A DNA stretch of 64,000 bases, taken from assembly GCA_965243105.1 (NCBI GenBank), contig CBDEUC010000003.1, positions 1,612,001-1,676,000 of the forward strand, in the 5' to 3' direction. A program made the position numbers and the translations under genes. Shown one piece after another: positions 61,446 through 64,000 of this stretch (positions within the stretch are counted from its first letter, which is position 1; each line of letters opens with the position of its first letter). The notes beneath the pieces are model-generated. The model was not told where the DNA came from, made no database searches, and worked only from the letters and a program-made list of their open reading frames with translations. The stretch is from WLWS01 sp965243105 (GTDB lineage Bacteria > Pseudomonadota > Gammaproteobacteria > Eutrophobiales > Eutrophobiaceae).

Positions 61446-61802
61446 TTATTTCCGAGAATAATCTGGTATATTTCCAGGGCGTTTTCCTCCGGAAAATGGG
61501 AATACCATTGTATTAACAAACCGTCGCTCTATATTTACTCTTTGCCCGTTAACGCTCAATTTAACAGGTATAGTTTTGATATTTAGAATTTTTCCCTTGT
61601 AATCACCATCATCCTTGGTCTGGATTATATCTCGATCAGGAAAACCAGTGCCGGAAGCACGTTTAAAATGAATATGTACTATCTTTGACTTGGCAATTTT
61701 AAGTACACCAAAGCTAGTTTCAATTTTGTACTCTTTGATCAACACATCACCTCTAATGAGTTGATTGTCCCGTAAAATAACAATGTCAGCGGCCTTGGCC
61801 AT
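61446..61802 (-). CDS. small protein of unknown function
   Basis: A 118-residue protein without a signal peptide. It reads ADIVILRDNQLIRGDVLIKEY, then IETSFGVLKIAKSKIVHIHFK, suggesting a small beta-sheet domain of the type that recurs in envelope or stress proteins, and a basic C-terminus. It is co-directional with and 31 bp downstream of the secreted 403-residue protein, so the pair probably forms an operon. No family recognised. Confidence 0.55.
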   Translation of the reverse strand: MAKAADIVILRDNQLIRGDVLIKEYKIETSFGVLKIAKSKIVHIHFKRASGTGFPDRDIIQTKDDGDYKGKILNIKTIPVKLSVNGQRVNIERRFVNTMVFPFSGGKRPGNIPDYSRK

Positions 61803-61833
61803 TTTTTGTCTCCCTCCCTAGTTGAAGTTCAAA

Positions 61834-63045
61834 TTACCTGAAAGAATTCTTGATAATTATGTACGGATTGAACGTTTTTAATTCTTCATTGATGATAAGG
61901 TTTGCGTCAGCGTTGGATAGGGCTGTATTTGCCGCAGACATTGGAAAGGCGTCGTCTATAGAAGAAATAAATTGTCGAAGATTAGAGACGGGACAGTTTC
62001 CAGCTGGCAAGTTGAGATCTTTGCACCTTCTTTCAATCTCGGATTTTGCTTTCTTAGCAAAAGCACGTAACACTGTTGCGCGATCGTATTTTGAGAAACG
62101 ATGTTCTCTTTTTAGCAACCGCAGTTCGTTGCTAAGTTGAGCTTCTACAGCTCGGGAGAGCGCGGTCAACCCGGCAGAATCATTTGCAGATACCGTGTCT
62201 ATCACCATGAAGGAATTGGCCGCTAACACTGCCCAGGGAGCATCAGACTCGTAAAGTAGTTGACGAAGGTTTGGGCGCTTGGTTATCTGTACTTTTAAGA
62301 CAACATAAGAACGTTTTGTGACTATGTTGCCATCATATATGACTTGGTGAGTAGTAGGGTTATAAGAAAGCAAGCTTTTATCTAAATTCTCAACAAACTC
62401 ATCCTTGTTGCTATTCGGAGAAATAATAATAATGTAGTGCTCTTTAATTTTGTTATTGGTTATGACAGATGCTCGTTTAATATCTCCTACCCAATGGAAT
62501 GGGTATGACTCATCAAGCACACCAAAAAAACTGCCTATTAGACCGGTCAGTAGACTGCTATAGCCAATCCATGTCGAATTAAAAATGTCGGCAGTGCCCG
62601 GAGGAGCACTACTTTTAGCAGATTCCAGCATTTGGTTTATTCTGTCCTCCCTATGCACACTTGCCTTGAATTTTATTCTTACCGCTGCATCAGCAGGCAT
62701 TGTAGTGAATAGAGTAACGTTTTGACCCCAGGGAATATTTGTTTTCCGTTTCAGATTCTTATTCTCTACAAGGGAAGAGATTTTTAAAGTATCTCCGTCG
62801 AAAAACGACGCCTCAACATCGTACATTGTGATGAGCTTGCTTTTTTTAGCGATAAGACTTTTAAAAAAGCTATCTTTTTCAGAAACCCATCCTTTAACAA
62901 GAGTCACAAAATAATGATCTTTATCAATATCAATGTCCGTTCCATCATTGACAGCTATTGTAAAGCCTTCAGCGGGTGCCGCTGAACTGGAATAGGACGA
63001 AGACATTACCAGTATAAAAGCTATTATTTTGAGTATCCGATTCAT
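61834..63045 (-). CDS. large exported protein of unknown function
   Basis: A 403-residue protein with a signal peptide (ILKIIAFILVMSSSYSSSAA). It has a beta-rich N-terminal half, a hydrophobic segment near 165-185 (SSLLTGLIGSFFGVL), and a helical C-terminal third with two Cys (RRCKDL, GNCPVS). No known motif is visible. The base composition is more AT-rich than the neighbours. It is followed by the small 118-residue gene. Confidence 0.6.
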   Translation of the reverse strand: MNRILKIIAFILVMSSSYSSSAAPAEGFTIAVNDGTDIDIDKDHYFVTLVKGWVSEKDSFFKSLIAKKSKLITMYDVEASFFDGDTLKISSLVENKNLKRKTNIPWGQNVTLFTTMPADAAVRIKFKASVHREDRINQMLESAKSSAPPGTADIFNSTWIGYSSLLTGLIGSFFGVLDESYPFHWVGDIKRASVITNNKIKEHYIIIISPNSNKDEFVENLDKSLLSYNPTTHQVIYDGNIVTKRSYVVLKVQITKRPNLRQLLYESDAPWAVLAANSFMVIDTVSANDSAGLTALSRAVEAQLSNELRLLKREHRFSKYDRATVLRAFAKKAKSEIERRCKDLNLPAGNCPVSNLRQFISSIDDAFPMSAANTALSNADANLIINEELKTFNPYIIIKNSFR

Positions 63046-63247
63046 GGTAGATTTCCTTTTATAGACATAAGACGTGTTGTTTTTATCGACTCAAAAAGTC
63101 GTATCCTTGCTATTAAGTGTCATTGGCTAGTTAAACCTCCCAGATCTAATAACCCTTTTTTAAAAGCACCCCTGTCATTGAGCAGCGATTCGTGGGTGAA
63201 TAAACATTCGCCATTGGGTGCTGTTTTGAAAGATAATCAGGCCCATC

Positions 63248-63673
63248 ATGCAGGCTTCTTATATCAATGCGCTCCTTGGCGGAATTCTCATCGGCATGAG
63301 TGCCACGCTTATGCTGCTAATGAATGGTCGCATCGCCGGTATCAGCGGAATATTTAATGGCATACTTGACGCCGGCAAGGACAATGTCAGCTGGCGATGG
63401 TGTTTTATCGTTGCCCTTCCCGTTGGCGCCTTTTTGCACAGCGTGGTCGGGGATACCGGCTATTACCAGGCCGATTCCTTTTCGCCCCTGCTGATGGTTC
63501 CTGCCGGTTTCCTTGTTGGTCTTGGCACGCGCATCGGTGGTGGCTGCACCAGCGGCCACGGTGTCTGCGGCCTTGGAAGGCTTTCAGTTCGTTCACTGGC
63601 TGCGACCCTGACGTTCATGGCTACAGCAGTACTCAGCCTTTTTGTGTTTCGGCACCTGCTGGGGCTGTCCTGA
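63248..63673 (+). CDS. YeeE/YedE-type sulphur transporter, N-terminal half
   Basis: A 141-residue membrane protein with four helices and the family signature GTRIGGGCTSGHGVCGL, whose Cys is thought to pass thiosulphate/sulphur. It is the first part of a split YeeE/YedE pair (PmpA-like). The stop overlaps the start of the next gene (TGATG). Confidence 0.85.
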   Translation: MQASYINALLGGILIGMSATLMLLMNGRIAGISGIFNGILDAGKDNVSWRWCFIVALPVGAFLHSVVGDTGYYQADSFSPLLMVPAGFLVGLGTRIGGGCTSGHGVCGLGRLSVRSLAATLTFMATAVLSLFVFRHLLGLS

Positions 63674-64000
63674 TGAACCGATTGACCGTAGCCGTCATCA
63701 GCGGCCTGTTATTTGGCTTTGGCCTGTCCCTGTCGGAGATGACCAACCGGCATCGCGTGCTTGGCTTCCTCGATGTCACTGGCAACTGGGATGCCAGCCT
63801 CATATTCGTCATGGGTGGTGCGGTTCTGGTAACCCTGGTGAGTTTTCGTTTTATCCTGAAGCGTTCCGCCCCGCTGTTCGAAGAGAGTTTTCATCTTCCC
63901 GTAAAAAAACATATTGATAAAAGACTAATAGGGGGCTCGGCCCTGTTTGGAATAGGCTGGGGTATAGCCGGCTATTGCCCCGGGCCAGCCATTGCATCCT
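63673..64000 (+). CDS. YeeE/YedE-type transporter, C-terminal half (DUF6691/PmpB-like), truncated by window end
   Basis: The first 109 residues of a membrane protein starting at ATG 63673. It contains AVISGLLFGFGLSLSEMT, a helix SLIFVMGGAVLVTLVSF, and GWGIAGYCPGPAIAS with the second conserved Cys at the edge. The pair is the usual split form of the transporter. The 3' end lies beyond the window. Confidence 0.85.
   Translation, partial: MNRLTVAVISGLLFGFGLSLSEMTNRHRVLGFLDVTGNWDASLIFVMGGAVLVTLVSFRFILKRSAPLFEESFHLPVKKHIDKRLIGGSALFGIGWGIAGYCPGPAIAS

Noticed and set aside
1..64000. CRISPR array
   Set aside because: No regularly spaced short repeats with unique spacers were seen on either strand. 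The AAACCGGTTT array has about 11-bp phasing and no spacers.

Overview
The window reads as a chromosomal stretch of a free-living gammaproteobacterium. Housekeeping genes typical of that class (rsd, hspQ, rsmE, an algZ/algR-like two-component pair, argH, asmA-like, mutY, yggX, tRNA-Phe) sit in an order that partly matches pseudomonads, with mutY, yggX and tRNA-Phe consecutive. The species cannot be named from the sequence.

Layout. 1-12.3 kb: an MSHA-like type IV pilus biogenesis operon on the + strand: secretin MshL, TPR protein MshN, c-di-GMP-binding-type ATPase MshE, platform protein MshG, PilM/PilN-like, PilO-like and a small periplasmic protein, then two unusual prepilin-like proteins. 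12.3-18.9 kb: a multi-pass histidine kinase, an ABC permease and its accessory protein, a class III nucleotide cyclase, a pilin gene behind a near-consensus sigma-54 promoter, and the ABC ATPase. This looks like one pilus and signalling locus. 18.9-21.1 kb: a four-gene metal-handling cluster (MerT-like, MerP-like, an outer-membrane-like protein, a Cys/His-rich protein) bracketed by an inverted pair of about 120-170 bp repeats. 21.1-25.1 kb: FecR-domain protein, beta-barrel protein, DUF4124-like protein and a Ser/Thr kinase. 25.3-35.7 kb: core housekeeping genes ending in tRNA-Phe.

35.6-49.1 kb is the accessory region. The 3' end of tRNA-Phe is repeated at 45.4 kb (47/47 identical), 47.8 kb (46/47) and, decayed, at 49.06 kb (29/34). 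The first interval is a 9.8 kb AT-rich integrative island with a tyrosine integrase, an overlapping excisionase-like gene, an array of helically phased AAACCGGTTT palindromes, and five co-oriented cargo genes: OLD-type ATPase/TOPRIM nuclease, Mrr-nuclease/STAND NTPase, KAP NTPase, a putative PD-(D/E)XK protein and an HTH/GIY-YIG protein. I read this as a defence island with an unfamiliar gene combination. It is the best candidate here for an undescribed system. The next two intervals hold older-looking metabolic cargo (phosphotransferase, sarcosine-oxidase-like flavoprotein, cyclase-family hydrolase).

49.2-64 kb: an acyl-CoA ligase, a reductive-dehalogenase-like Fe-S protein, a cytochrome c/PQQ dehydrogenase, a homocysteine-methyltransferase-like protein, a cytochrome c behind a textbook class II FNR-type promoter, a metal-efflux permease, a CadC-like membrane regulator with a beta-propeller, a PDZ/alpha-beta hydrolase fusion, a methyltransferase, three orphan proteins, and a split YeeE/YedE transporter running off the right edge.

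All functions are assigned by reading motifs; no database search was run.
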